From the NCBI RefSeq assembly GCF_001013905.1, contig NZ_LN831790.1, forward strand, positions 3,238,001 through 3,302,000: 64,000 bases of DNA. The letters are read 5' to 3'. The stretch's first letter is position 1. Every line of letters begins with the position of its first letter. Below, one piece after another: positions 17,853-25,471 of the stretch. The notes under the pieces were generated by a model that saw nothing but the letters and a program-made list of their open reading frames with translations, was not told the origin of the DNA and ran no database searches. The translations under genes were made by a program, and so were the position numbers. This DNA comes from Streptomyces leeuwenhoekii (lineage in GTDB: Bacteria; Actinomycetota; Actinomycetes; Streptomycetales; Streptomycetaceae).

Positions 17853-18797
17853 TCAGACGTCGATGCGGGACAGACGGCGGATGAGGACGAAGCCGATGGC
17901 GTACAGCGCGAAGGCGACGATCACCGCGGCCTGTCCGGCGGGCGAGCCGGTCATGCGTTCGAGGGCGCCGTCCTTCACCCCGTTCATCAGGAAGAGTGAC
18001 CCGACACCGAGGACGGGGACGGCGTACGAGGTCAGGCTGACCTGGGAGAGCTGGGTGCGGACCTCGCGCCGGGTCTCCTTGCGCTCCTCCAGGGTCTCGG
18101 TCAGGTTGCGCAGGGCACTGACCACCTGGCCGCCCGCCCGGTTGGACAGCACCAGGGTGGTGACGAGGACGACCAGTTCGCGGGAGGGGAGGCGGTCGGC
18201 GAGTTCGCCGAGGGCGTCGTCCATGGAGGCGCCGACGGCGAGCTGGGCGGCCACCTTGCCGAGCTCCTCGCCGGCCGGGGCCTCCAGTTCCTCCGCCGCC
18301 ATGGAGATCGCCGTGCGCAGGGCGAGGCCGGCCTGGGTGGCGTTGGCCAGGATGCGGGCGAGTTCCGGGAGCTGGTTGATGAACTTCTCGATGCGTTTCT
18401 GCCGCTGCCAGTTGAGGAACTGCGCCGCCGCCCACACGCCCAGCAGCCCGGCGAGCGGACCGAAGAAGGGGGCCAGGGCGGCCTGGCCGATCAGCCACAG
18501 GCCGGCGACCGCGGCGAGGAGGCAGACGGAGAACTCGCCGGGGGTGATGTCGAGACCGGTCGCCGCAAGCCGCAGTTCCAGTTTCCTGCCCGCCTTCGTG
18601 CGGCGCAGGCGGCGGTCCAGATCGCCGAAGCGGCGCCGGCGGCCGCCGGCCGGGGCCTGCCCGGTGGCCGCCAGCCGGTCCACCAGGGCCTGGCGCTGCG
18701 CCTTGCCCGCGGCGTAGGAGTGCGCGCCCAGTACGGCGAGGACGCAGGTCAGCAGGGTGATGCCGGTGGTGAGCGGGACGAGGGTGTGCAGATCCAT
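17853..18797 (-). CDS. tadB: TadB-like type II/IV secretion inner-membrane protein
   Basis: A 314-residue protein. After an N-terminal helix and a basic region comes a pair of helices (about 80-125) and the T2SSF domain (about 150-275, with FINQLPELARILANATQAGL and NRAGGQVVSALRNLTETLEER). A C-terminal hydrophobic pair closes the protein. It is the partner of TadC in the membrane platform and is placed between the ATPase and tadC genes with gaps of 14 and 22 bp. Confidence 0.92.
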   Translation of the reverse strand: MDLHTLVPLTTGITLLTCVLAVLGAHSYAAGKAQRQALVDRLAATGQAPAGGRRRRFGDLDRRLRRTKAGRKLELRLAATGLDITPGEFSVCLLAAVAGLWLIGQAALAPFFGPLAGLLGVWAAAQFLNWQRQKRIEKFINQLPELARILANATQAGLALRTAISMAAEELEAPAGEELGKVAAQLAVGASMDDALGELADRLPSRELVVLVTTLVLSNRAGGQVVSALRNLTETLEERKETRREVRTQLSQVSLTSYAVPVLGVGSLFLMNGVKDGALERMTGSPAGQAAVIVAFALYAIGFVLIRRLSRIDV

Positions 18798-18811
18798 GGG
18801 GCGGTTCCTAC

Positions 18812-20152
18812 CTACCTGGCTTCTCGGGTGGCGAGCTGGTCCGCGGTCCGGGCGACGCCGAAGGTCTGCGGGATGGGCTGTCCGGCCATGTAGAGGCGGT
18901 CGGCGGTGCGGCGTGGGAGCGGGTAGTGCTCGTAGGCGCCGTGGACGTGGCCGTCGGCGGTCATCGGGCGGGCGTGGAAGCGGGCGACCGTGGTGAGGCG
19001 GTACGGCTCGCCGCCGTGGCTGTCGAGCAGGGCGACCTCGGTGATGCGGCGGGCGCCGTCGGTGAAGCGGGTGAGCTGGACGATGACGTCGACGGCGCTG
19101 TTGATCTGGTCATGCAGGGCGGCGAAGGGGATCTCCACGTCGGACATGGAGGCCAGGGTCTGCAACCGGGTCAGGGCGTCCTCGGCGCTGTTGGCGTGGA
19201 CGGTGGCGAGGGAGCCGTCGTGCCCGGTCGACATCGCCTGGAGCATGTCGAGGGACTCGCCGCCGCGGACCTCGCCGACGACGATGCGGTCCGGGCGCAT
19301 GCGGAGGGAGTTGCGGACCAGATCGCGGATGGTGATGCGGCCCTTGCCCTCGACGTTCGCGGGCCGGGACTCCAGGCGGATCACGTGCGCCTGCTGGAGC
19401 TGGAGCTCGGCGGAGTCCTCGATGGTGATGATGCGCTCGTGCGCCGGGATCAGGCCGGACAGGGCGTTGAGGAGGGTGGTCTTCCCGGTGCCGGTCGCAC
19501 CGGAGACGATGATGTTGAAGCGGGCCTGCACCAGCCCGGCCAGCAGGTACAGCATGGGCTCGTCGAGCGAGCCCAGCCCGATGAGCTCCTGGAGGGTGAA
19601 GGAGCGCGGGAAGCGGCGGATGGTGAGGATGGCGCCGGTCAGGGACAGCGGCGGGATGATGACGTTGACGCGCTCGCCGGAGGGCAGACGGGCGTCGACC
19701 ATCGGATGGGACTCGTCCACACGGCGGTTGACCGTGGAGACGATCCGCTCGATGGTCTGCATCAACTGGTCGTGGGAGGCGAAGCGGAGCGGGAGCTGTT
19801 CGACCCGGCCGCCGCGCTCGACGAAGATCGCGTCGGGGCCGTTCACCATGATCTCGGTGATGGAGGCGTCCTCGAGCAGCGGCTCCAGGATGCCGAGGCC
19901 GAGCGCCTCGTCGACGACCCGGCGGATCAGCTGGGAGCGCTCCACGGTCGACAGCACCGGGCCCTCGCGGCTGATGATGTGCCCGAGCACCCGCTCCAGC
20001 CGCGCCCTGCGCTCGGCCGCGGCGAGCGAACTCATCTCCGCGAGGTCGATCTCCTCCAGCAGCTTGGACCGGTAGGAGGCGACCAGATGACCGTCCTCGC
20101 CCCGGCCGCCGGCGTGCTCCTCGGGGGTGTGGATGCGTGCGCGCAGGCTCAT
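18812..20152 (-). CDS. tadA: TadA/CpaF pilus assembly ATPase
   Basis: A 446-residue secretion ATPase of the VirB11/PilB superfamily that drives pilin polymerisation from the cytoplasm. Walker A is SGATGTGKTTLLNAL (about 217-231). The Asp and His boxes appear as IITIEDSAELQLQQ and GSLATVHANSAEDAL. Upstream, EIMVNGPDAIFVERGG and DARLPSGERVNVIIPP are CpaF signatures. It precedes tadB by 14 bp. Confidence 0.96.
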   Translation of the reverse strand: MSLRARIHTPEEHAGGRGEDGHLVASYRSKLLEEIDLAEMSSLAAAERRARLERVLGHIISREGPVLSTVERSQLIRRVVDEALGLGILEPLLEDASITEIMVNGPDAIFVERGGRVEQLPLRFASHDQLMQTIERIVSTVNRRVDESHPMVDARLPSGERVNVIIPPLSLTGAILTIRRFPRSFTLQELIGLGSLDEPMLYLLAGLVQARFNIIVSGATGTGKTTLLNALSGLIPAHERIITIEDSAELQLQQAHVIRLESRPANVEGKGRITIRDLVRNSLRMRPDRIVVGEVRGGESLDMLQAMSTGHDGSLATVHANSAEDALTRLQTLASMSDVEIPFAALHDQINSAVDVIVQLTRFTDGARRITEVALLDSHGGEPYRLTTVARFHARPMTADGHVHGAYEHYPLPRRTADRLYMAGQPIPQTFGVARTADQLATREAR

Positions 20153-20189
20153 GGTCCGGTGCTCCTCGCTCCTTGTCCGCGTGGGTCGT

Positions 20190-20771
20190 TCAGTGGTCGA
20201 GCGGCATGGTCGCGGTCCTGGTCGCGTCCCCGAAGTCCCAGCCGGGCACGATCGAGGGGATGTCGACGGTGGCGGTGACCGTCACCTCGTCGCCGCCGTA
20301 CGACGGCGGGCAGTCGGTGCCGTCGGCCAGCCAGCCGCTGACGGCGGACGCGCAGGCGTCCTGGGCGCTCTGCTGGAGGGAGGCGCTGCGCGCCCCGGCC
20401 CGGGCCGCCGTGCCCGCCTGCTGGGTGGTGTAGGCGATCAGCCCGAGCTGTACGGCGGCCATGGCGACGATGATCAGGACGGGCAGGAAGCCGATGTACT
20501 CGATGGCGACCTGTCCCCGGTCGCCGTCCGGCCTGAGGCGGTGCCCGGGCCGGGCCCGGCCGTGCGGCGCCGTCCCGGCCCGCGGCGCCACGGCCGCCAC
20601 CGGCCGCCCGTCCGTACGCCCTTGCGCGCCCGCATCCGTACGCCGTGCCGTACGACTTTCCACCGGCCGCTCCGTACGCCTTCTCCGCCGCGGATCCGTA
20701 CGTCCCCGCCTCCGGCCGCGGGTGTGCGCGTCCGTGTGCCGTGCCGTTGCCGTCCGCCTCTGCGTGCGCAT
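20190..20771 (-). CDS. TadE-family pilus protein with extended Arg-rich N-terminus
   Basis: A 193-residue protein. The TadE signature starts near residue 80 (DGDRGQVAIEYIGFLPVL), followed by a membrane helix and a C-terminal extracytoplasmic domain with a cysteine pair. The first 80 residues are unusually rich in Arg, Thr and Ala and are encoded by DNA with five CCGTACG repeats; ordinary TadE proteins have a leader of 15-25 residues. The ATG lies one base after the preceding gene's stop, but a downstream GTG start is possible. Acts as a pseudopilin in the Flp system. Confidence 0.82.
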   Translation of the reverse strand: MRTQRRTATARHTDAHTRGRRRGRTDPRRRRRTERPVESRTARRTDAGAQGRTDGRPVAAVAPRAGTAPHGRARPGHRLRPDGDRGQVAIEYIGFLPVLIIVAMAAVQLGLIAYTTQQAGTAARAGARSASLQQSAQDACASAVSGWLADGTDCPPSYGGDEVTVTATVDIPSIVPGWDFGDATRTATMPLDH

Positions 20772-20772
20772 C

Positions 20773-21183
20773 TCAGTCCTTCTCCTCCTCGACCGCGCCC
20801 GCGTGCCCCTGCACGTCGAACGGGAGCCCGAACGCGCCGGGGAAGAGGAGCGGGACCCTGAGGTCGACGTCGGCGGTGACGTACCCGCCGGCGGTGCCGC
20901 AGTCCACGGCCGCGCCGCCCTGCCAGGCGTCCGGCAGCTTCTCCAGGCCGGCCTGCCGGCAGGCGCCCGGCCGGTCCCCCGGCGCCGCCGCGGTGGCCGC
21001 CCGTACGGCCTCGTCCGCGGCGTTCCCGGCGAGCGTGAAGGTGTACCCGACGAGCACGAGCTGCCACAGCACGACCAGCGTCACGATGATCGTCGGCGTC
21101 ATGCCGAGGAACTCGATGGTGACCTGGCCGGCGTCCCGCCGCGCCCGGGCCGCGGCGCTCCTCGCGGTCGTAGGCGTCCTCAT
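20773..21183 (-). CDS. TadE-family pseudopilin-like protein
   Basis: A 136-residue TadE-like protein. A basic leader (RTPTTARSAAARARRDAG) is followed by QVTIEFLGMTPTIIVTL and a membrane helix, then a small extracytoplasmic domain with two cysteines (GACRQAG and VDCGTAGG). Its start overlaps the stop of cpaE (ATGA), and the next TadE gene starts one base after its own stop, so the three genes are tightly coupled. Confidence 0.88.
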   Translation of the reverse strand: MRTPTTARSAAARARRDAGQVTIEFLGMTPTIIVTLVVLWQLVLVGYTFTLAGNAADEAVRAATAAAPGDRPGACRQAGLEKLPDAWQGGAAVDCGTAGGYVTADVDLRVPLLFPGAFGLPFDVQGHAGAVEEEKD

Positions 21184-22433
21184 CCCCCCGCCTCCCTGCG
21201 GCGCCGGAAGCTCACCGCTGCCCGGTCCCCGCGGAGCCGGCCCGCCCGGTGGGCGCCCTCCGGGGCCCGTACCAGCCCCAGTTCGCCCGCGAGCGTCCAC
21301 AGTGCCTGCTTCACCGTGCTCCTGCCGTCCAGCTCGTGGACGCGTCCGGCGTCCACGGCGCTCTGGAGCTCCTTGTAGTGCGCGGGGACGGTGGTGGCGG
21401 CGACCGCCGTGCCGGTGATCCGCTGGATCAGGGGCGGCTGGATCTCCGCGTTCCTGCCGTGGCGGTTGACGACGACGACCGTCTCCTCCGCCTTGCGGAT
21501 CTGCAGCCGGTCCCACATCCGCACCACGCGCTTGGCGCCGCGGACGGCGACCACGTCCGGGGTGGTGACCAGCAGCGCCTTGTCGGCCATCTCCACGGCC
21601 GCCGCCCCGGCACCGCTGAGCTGGGCGCCGCAGTCGACGACGACGACGTCGTAGCGGGAGCGCAGGGCGCTGACGATCTGGCGGGCGGCGCGGTCGGTGA
21701 CGTCCTCGCCGCGCTCCCCCTCGCCGGGCGCCAGCAGCAGGGCGACGCCGGTGTCGTGGCGGTAGACGGCGTCGGCCAGCACGCGGGGCGAGATGTCGCT
21801 GATGGCGGCCAGGTCGACGACGGAGCGGCGGAACTGCACGTCCAGGAAGGAGGCGACGTCCCCGGTCTGGAGGTCCATGTCGACCAGGGCCGTACCGCGG
21901 CCGGACGCCTGGGCGGCGAGGGCGAGCTGGATGGCGGTCAGGGTCGCCCCGACCCCGCCCTTCGCGCCGCTGACGGTGACGACGATCCCGCCGGCACCGG
22001 TGAACACGTCCCCGCCGGCGCCCAGGTGCCGCCGTACGCCCACCGACCACTGGGCCACCGCCTGGACGCGGCTGGCCAGTTCCTCGTATCCGAGGGGGTG
22101 GGCGACCAGGCCGCGGGCGCCGTAGTCCATGGCGGCCTGGAACAGACCGGGACTGGCGTCGGAGGTGACGAGGATGACCCCGACCGCGGGAAAGCGCAGG
22201 GCCACGTCGCGGATCAGCTCCAGGGCCGGGACGGGTCCGATCCGCTCGTGGACGATCACGACCTCGGGAAGTTCGTCGACCGACTCGGCGGCCAGGCGGG
22301 CGAGGGTGTCGACGAGCTGGGTGGAGTCGACCACCGGTGCCACCGGCTCGGCGTCCGGGAGCTGGCTGAGCAGGGTCGTGATGGACCGGACCGCGTCCGC
22401 GTCGCCGACCGCCGGGAGGATCCTCGTGGGCAT
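21180..22433 (-). CDS. cpaE: CpaE-like pilus assembly ATPase (MinD/ParA type)
   Basis: A 417-residue protein. An N-terminal receiver-like domain (about 1-125) lacks a clear phosphorylation set. A MinD/ParA ATPase domain follows (about 145-385) with a deviant Walker A SGAKGGVGAT, in which the usual lysine after GGVG is replaced by alanine while the signature lysine is kept. CpaE proteins guide the pilus machine to its site at the pole or hypha. A basic C-terminal tail (RRRREAGG) follows. It lies 9 bp after cpaB. Confidence 0.9.
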   Translation of the reverse strand: MPTRILPAVGDADAVRSITTLLSQLPDAEPVAPVVDSTQLVDTLARLAAESVDELPEVVIVHERIGPVPALELIRDVALRFPAVGVILVTSDASPGLFQAAMDYGARGLVAHPLGYEELASRVQAVAQWSVGVRRHLGAGGDVFTGAGGIVVTVSGAKGGVGATLTAIQLALAAQASGRGTALVDMDLQTGDVASFLDVQFRRSVVDLAAISDISPRVLADAVYRHDTGVALLLAPGEGERGEDVTDRAARQIVSALRSRYDVVVVDCGAQLSGAGAAAVEMADKALLVTTPDVVAVRGAKRVVRMWDRLQIRKAEETVVVVNRHGRNAEIQPPLIQRITGTAVAATTVPAHYKELQSAVDAGRVHELDGRSTVKQALWTLAGELGLVRAPEGAHRAGRLRGDRAAVSFRRRREAGG

Positions 22434-22442
22434 GCGGGCCTC

Positions 22443-23150
22443 TCACTTGTCCTTCGCGAGTTCGTACGTACGGTCCTCGTCCGGGACGGTGGTGTCACCG
22501 CCGGGCGCGACCAGCGCGAGGCGGACCCGCTGGGCGAACGACTCGGCGTAGGTGATGCGCTGGGCGTCGATGGCGGACAGCGCGAAGGTGATGGGGACGG
22601 CGTCGGTGGGCTGCCGGCTCCGGCTGCTCTCGTCGGGCTCCAGCGCGGTGATCTTCCCGATGTCGAGCACCTTGGCGCCGGTCACGATGATCTTGGACTG
22701 GTCGGGGGCGCCCTCGCGCTCCCCCTCGAAGGTGGCGTACACGTTGACGGTGGAGCCCGGCGTGATCTTGCCGGCCACCCCGGTCGCCGCGTCGACCATG
22801 ATGGCGACCTCCTGCTGGCCGGGCCGGAGAGCGGGCTGGTCGACGACCATGTCGCTCTGCAGCAGGGAGCCCTCCTTCAGGGTGGTCACGGCGATCTTGC
22901 CCCGGATCTGGCGGAGGTCGGTGACCGCTGTCTTCGGCAGCCAGCGCTCCGGCATCTCGGTCTTCTCGAACTTGCCCGGGCTGAGCTGCGTGTACGGCTT
23001 CACGTCCGCTTTCAGCCGGTAGGCGGTGACCTCGGGCCCGACCTTGGACTTCACGTCGTTGATGACGGACAGTACGCCGGCGAAGGCGCCGAGGGCGCAC
23101 AGGACCGACAGGATCAGCAGGATCACGCCGCGGCGCTGACGGGAGTTCAT
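22443..23150 (-). CDS. cpaB: CpaB/RcpC-like Flp pilus assembly protein (SAF domain)
   Basis: A 235-residue protein with an N-terminal membrane helix (QRRGVILLILSVLCALGAFA), a SAF domain (about 45-105) and an RcpC/CpaB beta-rich domain (about 110-215). The SAF part may bind peptidoglycan or saccharides. It is the first canonical pilus gene of the operon; the gene before it, on the same strand, is separated by 160 bp. Confidence 0.9.
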   Translation of the reverse strand: MNSRQRRGVILLILSVLCALGAFAGVLSVINDVKSKVGPEVTAYRLKADVKPYTQLSPGKFEKTEMPERWLPKTAVTDLRQIRGKIAVTTLKEGSLLQSDMVVDQPALRPGQQEVAIMVDAATGVAGKITPGSTVNVYATFEGEREGAPDQSKIIVTGAKVLDIGKITALEPDESSRSRQPTDAVPITFALSAIDAQRITYAESFAQRVRLALVAPGGDTTVPDEDRTYELAKDK

Positions 23151-23310
23151 GAGCCGTGCAACCTCGTTGGGGGTGTCGGGCGAGCGGGGTCGGATGGAGC
23201 GGACGGTCCGGGCGGTCCGGGCGGTGGGCGGTGGACGTCCGCGGGGCGGGCGGCGGACGGCGTGGCCGCGGGCCGGGCCCGGACGCGGCCGGCGCTTCCC
23301 GGGCCCGGGC

Positions 23311-24228
23311 TCATCCGAAGCCCGCGCGGCTCGCCGGGCGGGCGCGGTCGCGGCTCGCGTGGCGCTCCGCGGGGCGGCCGTCCCGGCGGTGGAGGTCGGG
23401 GAGGCGGTCGTCGGCGGGCGGCACGGCGGAGCAGAACACGCAGCGGTCGCCGATGAGGTCGATGCCGCACCAGTGGCAGGGGCTCTGCCGCACCGATGTG
23501 ACGAGCTGGTAGAGCACCGAGAGATCCGGCAGGAAGGCGCAGAACTCGATCAGTCGGCCGGTCCCCCACCAGGCGGCGGACTCGGCGGGGAGCGGGACTT
23601 CCCGTAACCCGAGGGTGCGCCAGGAGGGCGCGAGGGTGCCGGCCACCCAGTCGGACTGCAACTGCCCCTTGGCCACCAGCAGCCACGTCCCGAACTCCGG
23701 ACCGGTCAGGGCGGCACCGGGTCCGATCCTCACCAACTGCGGCTCCGGATGGGCGAGGACGCCGAACTGGCTGCCGGGGACCCATGACTTGGCGTGCGCC
23801 TTCAGCCCGACGGGAACGCGGTCCAGCCGCGCGACGGAGCCGAGCAGCGCCCCGGCGTGGATGTAGTGGGTGAGCAGCCGGCCGGCCGAGGCGAGGACGC
23901 CGGGGCTGAGGTCGCAGGACGCCAACTGCCGTAACTGCCGGGCCAGGACTGCGATCCCGAGCGGCGGCAGCGGCGGGCGGAACAGGGCGATGCGGTCGCT
24001 CTCCAGCAGCGACCGTACGGTGTACAGACGCCGCTCGACGGCGACGGGGACGGCCTGCGAGCACACGACGATCAGATGTCCGTGCTGGTCGAGAAGCGCC
24101 TGCACCTCGGTGAGCACCTCGTCCAGCGGCCGTCTGCCGACGTCCTGGAGCACGGCGGCGGGCAGGGTCCGCTCGTCCTGCGGCGGCAGCGCCATGTCGG
24201 CGCTGGTCACGGCAATGGCAGTTGGCAC
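23311..24228 (-). CDS. Conserved hypothetical protein with C-terminal zinc ribbon, start of the tad region
   Basis: A 305-residue soluble protein I cannot assign to a function. Near its C-terminus (about 255-275) is a treble-clef/zinc-ribbon pattern CHWCG ... CVFC, followed by a basic, Arg/Asp-rich tail. The rest is mixed alpha/beta without transmembrane segments. The GTG at 24228 has a strong ribosome site (GGGGAG, 6 nt). It is the first gene in the direction of the tad cluster and may be the operon's first gene or an independent one, since 160 bp separate it from cpaB. Confidence 0.75.
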   Translation of the reverse strand: MPTAIAVTSADMALPPQDERTLPAAVLQDVGRRPLDEVLTEVQALLDQHGHLIVVCSQAVPVAVERRLYTVRSLLESDRIALFRPPLPPLGIAVLARQLRQLASCDLSPGVLASAGRLLTHYIHAGALLGSVARLDRVPVGLKAHAKSWVPGSQFGVLAHPEPQLVRIGPGAALTGPEFGTWLLVAKGQLQSDWVAGTLAPSWRTLGLREVPLPAESAAWWGTGRLIEFCAFLPDLSVLYQLVTSVRQSPCHWCGIDLIGDRCVFCSAVPPADDRLPDLHRRDGRPAERHASRDRARPASRAGFG

Positions 24229-24712
24229 GCGCAGCTCCCCATTCCCCACACGCCCGTCGGTCGGCCGGGCGTCACTCCGGCACGAGCGGATGACTTCACT
24301 GCGTGACTACGTCAGCACTGTATCCACGCGCCTGTGGCCGGAGAACAGCGTTTCTCCAGCTCTGGAGGAACTGTTGCCGCACAAGAGACATCAAAACGGG
24401 GCAGGGTGAACATCTCACTCCGGATGGCCGGGCACTCGGCTTGCCTCCGGCAGGACGCGCTCACGACCTGCCCCCCATGGATACGCGCGCGGTCACCTTG
24501 CCGCGCGGGAGGCATCAGCCACTCGCGCAGGGTGCGTTCACGTGAGACGGAAGGACGACACCGGTGCGGCGTTCGCCGCACCATCGGCCTCCAACGAGCA
24601 CCGCCAGCCTCTGCGGAGCGCCACCGCCCCGAGCAACACCGGCGGTCTCACCCGCGCCGTGCGACTGATGTGGGTCACCGAAAGAGGGCGGGCGGGCCAC
24701 AGCCCACCCTCT
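24229..24712. other. Intergenic region upstream of the tad region
   Basis: 484 bp without a supported gene. It should carry the promoter for the long minus-strand operon. A palindromic TGACTACGTCA (about 24303-24313) sits about 75 bp before the first start codon and could be an operator. The right end is the terminator of the neighbouring gene. Confidence 0.45.
24684..24711 (-). terminator. Hairpin after the 202-residue membrane protein gene
   Basis: GAGGGCGGGC (24684-24693) pairs with GCCCACCCTC (24702-24711) with one mismatch, immediately after the minus-strand stop at 24713. On the minus strand it is followed by a CTTTC run. Confidence 0.6.
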
Positions 24713-25321
24713 TCACCACCGGCGCACCTCCAGCAGCGCCTGGACGAAGGCGACACGCTCATCGATCACGGAGTCGCGGAATGTGAAGCGGTTGTACAGG
24801 GCGAGACGCTTGAGGGCGTAGGGACCGAAGCGAGCCGAAGTCGGCTTCCACGCCGTTCGCGTGGGGAACCACAAGGACGTCTCACCACTATTGAGGATGA
24901 ATTCGATGATGTGGAGAACGAGCCAGATGGGCCAGAAGAGCGCAAAGGCAATACACGAGGGAATGGTGACGAGGCGCGCGGAAAAAGAGGCTCCATCCGG
25001 CAGGGTGAACGCAGCAGGGCGCCAGACCCAGCTTTTGGGCGGCAGGTCGAACACGGCCAGCTCGTTCTTGTCCGGATCGAGTGCGAGCAGTTGCTGGTGT
25101 CTTTGAACCAAAGCGACCACAGGTTCCAGCCCCTGCTGATCCGCGTACACGGTGAAGCGTGGCTTCAACTCCGTGTCCACCCACGACTTGGGCAGGCCAC
25201 TCCCCACGTAAAGGGTTCGCTCCCCGTCCGTTGCAATGCGAAATACGAGCGGGTAGGCCGCGTCAGGGTCATCGGTTTCCTGCACCGTCGCGGTATGCAG
25301 GCGAAAGGTGATTTTACTCAT
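24713..25321 (-). CDS. Hypothetical membrane-associated protein, candidate immunity protein
   Basis: A 202-residue protein of unknown family. The first 125 residues look soluble and beta-rich. A single strongly hydrophobic segment follows at about 130-155 (VTIPSCIAFALFWPIWLVLH), then a basic C-terminal domain. The ATG at 25321 is preceded by few purines, so translation may depend on the upstream gene. Base composition is visibly lower in GC than the neighbours. It lies directly downstream of a large WXG-type protein gene on the same strand, the usual position for an immunity or accessory protein; this is inference only. Confidence 0.7.
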   Translation of the reverse strand: MSKITFRLHTATVQETDDPDAAYPLVFRIATDGERTLYVGSGLPKSWVDTELKPRFTVYADQQGLEPVVALVQRHQQLLALDPDKNELAVFDLPPKSWVWRPAAFTLPDGASFSARLVTIPSCIAFALFWPIWLVLHIIEFILNSGETSLWFPTRTAWKPTSARFGPYALKRLALYNRFTFRDSVIDERVAFVQALLEVRRW

Positions 25322-25471
25322 GGATCCGTCCCTGCTGCTCGCCGACAGCATCTCGTTGTCCGCACACCGAACGGGCTTCTTCGTCGATGCTTCTCGTCTG
25401 CTCCGCCCCGCTCGACGCCCCGTCGGCGGGGGCGCGCTCATCAAAGGACCGCACAGACAGAATCGGCGACG

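Noticed and set aside
21180..22433. Loss of ATPase function in CpaE because the Walker A lysine is replaced
   Set aside because: The KGGVGAT variant with only the signature lysine is usual in CpaE-type proteins, so it is not evidence of decay.
24312..24584. A 90-codon minus-strand frame upstream of the tad region
   Set aside because: Its composition is a mixture of Arg, Pro and Ala without a start context or domain; the region is better explained as a promoter and gene-free spacer.
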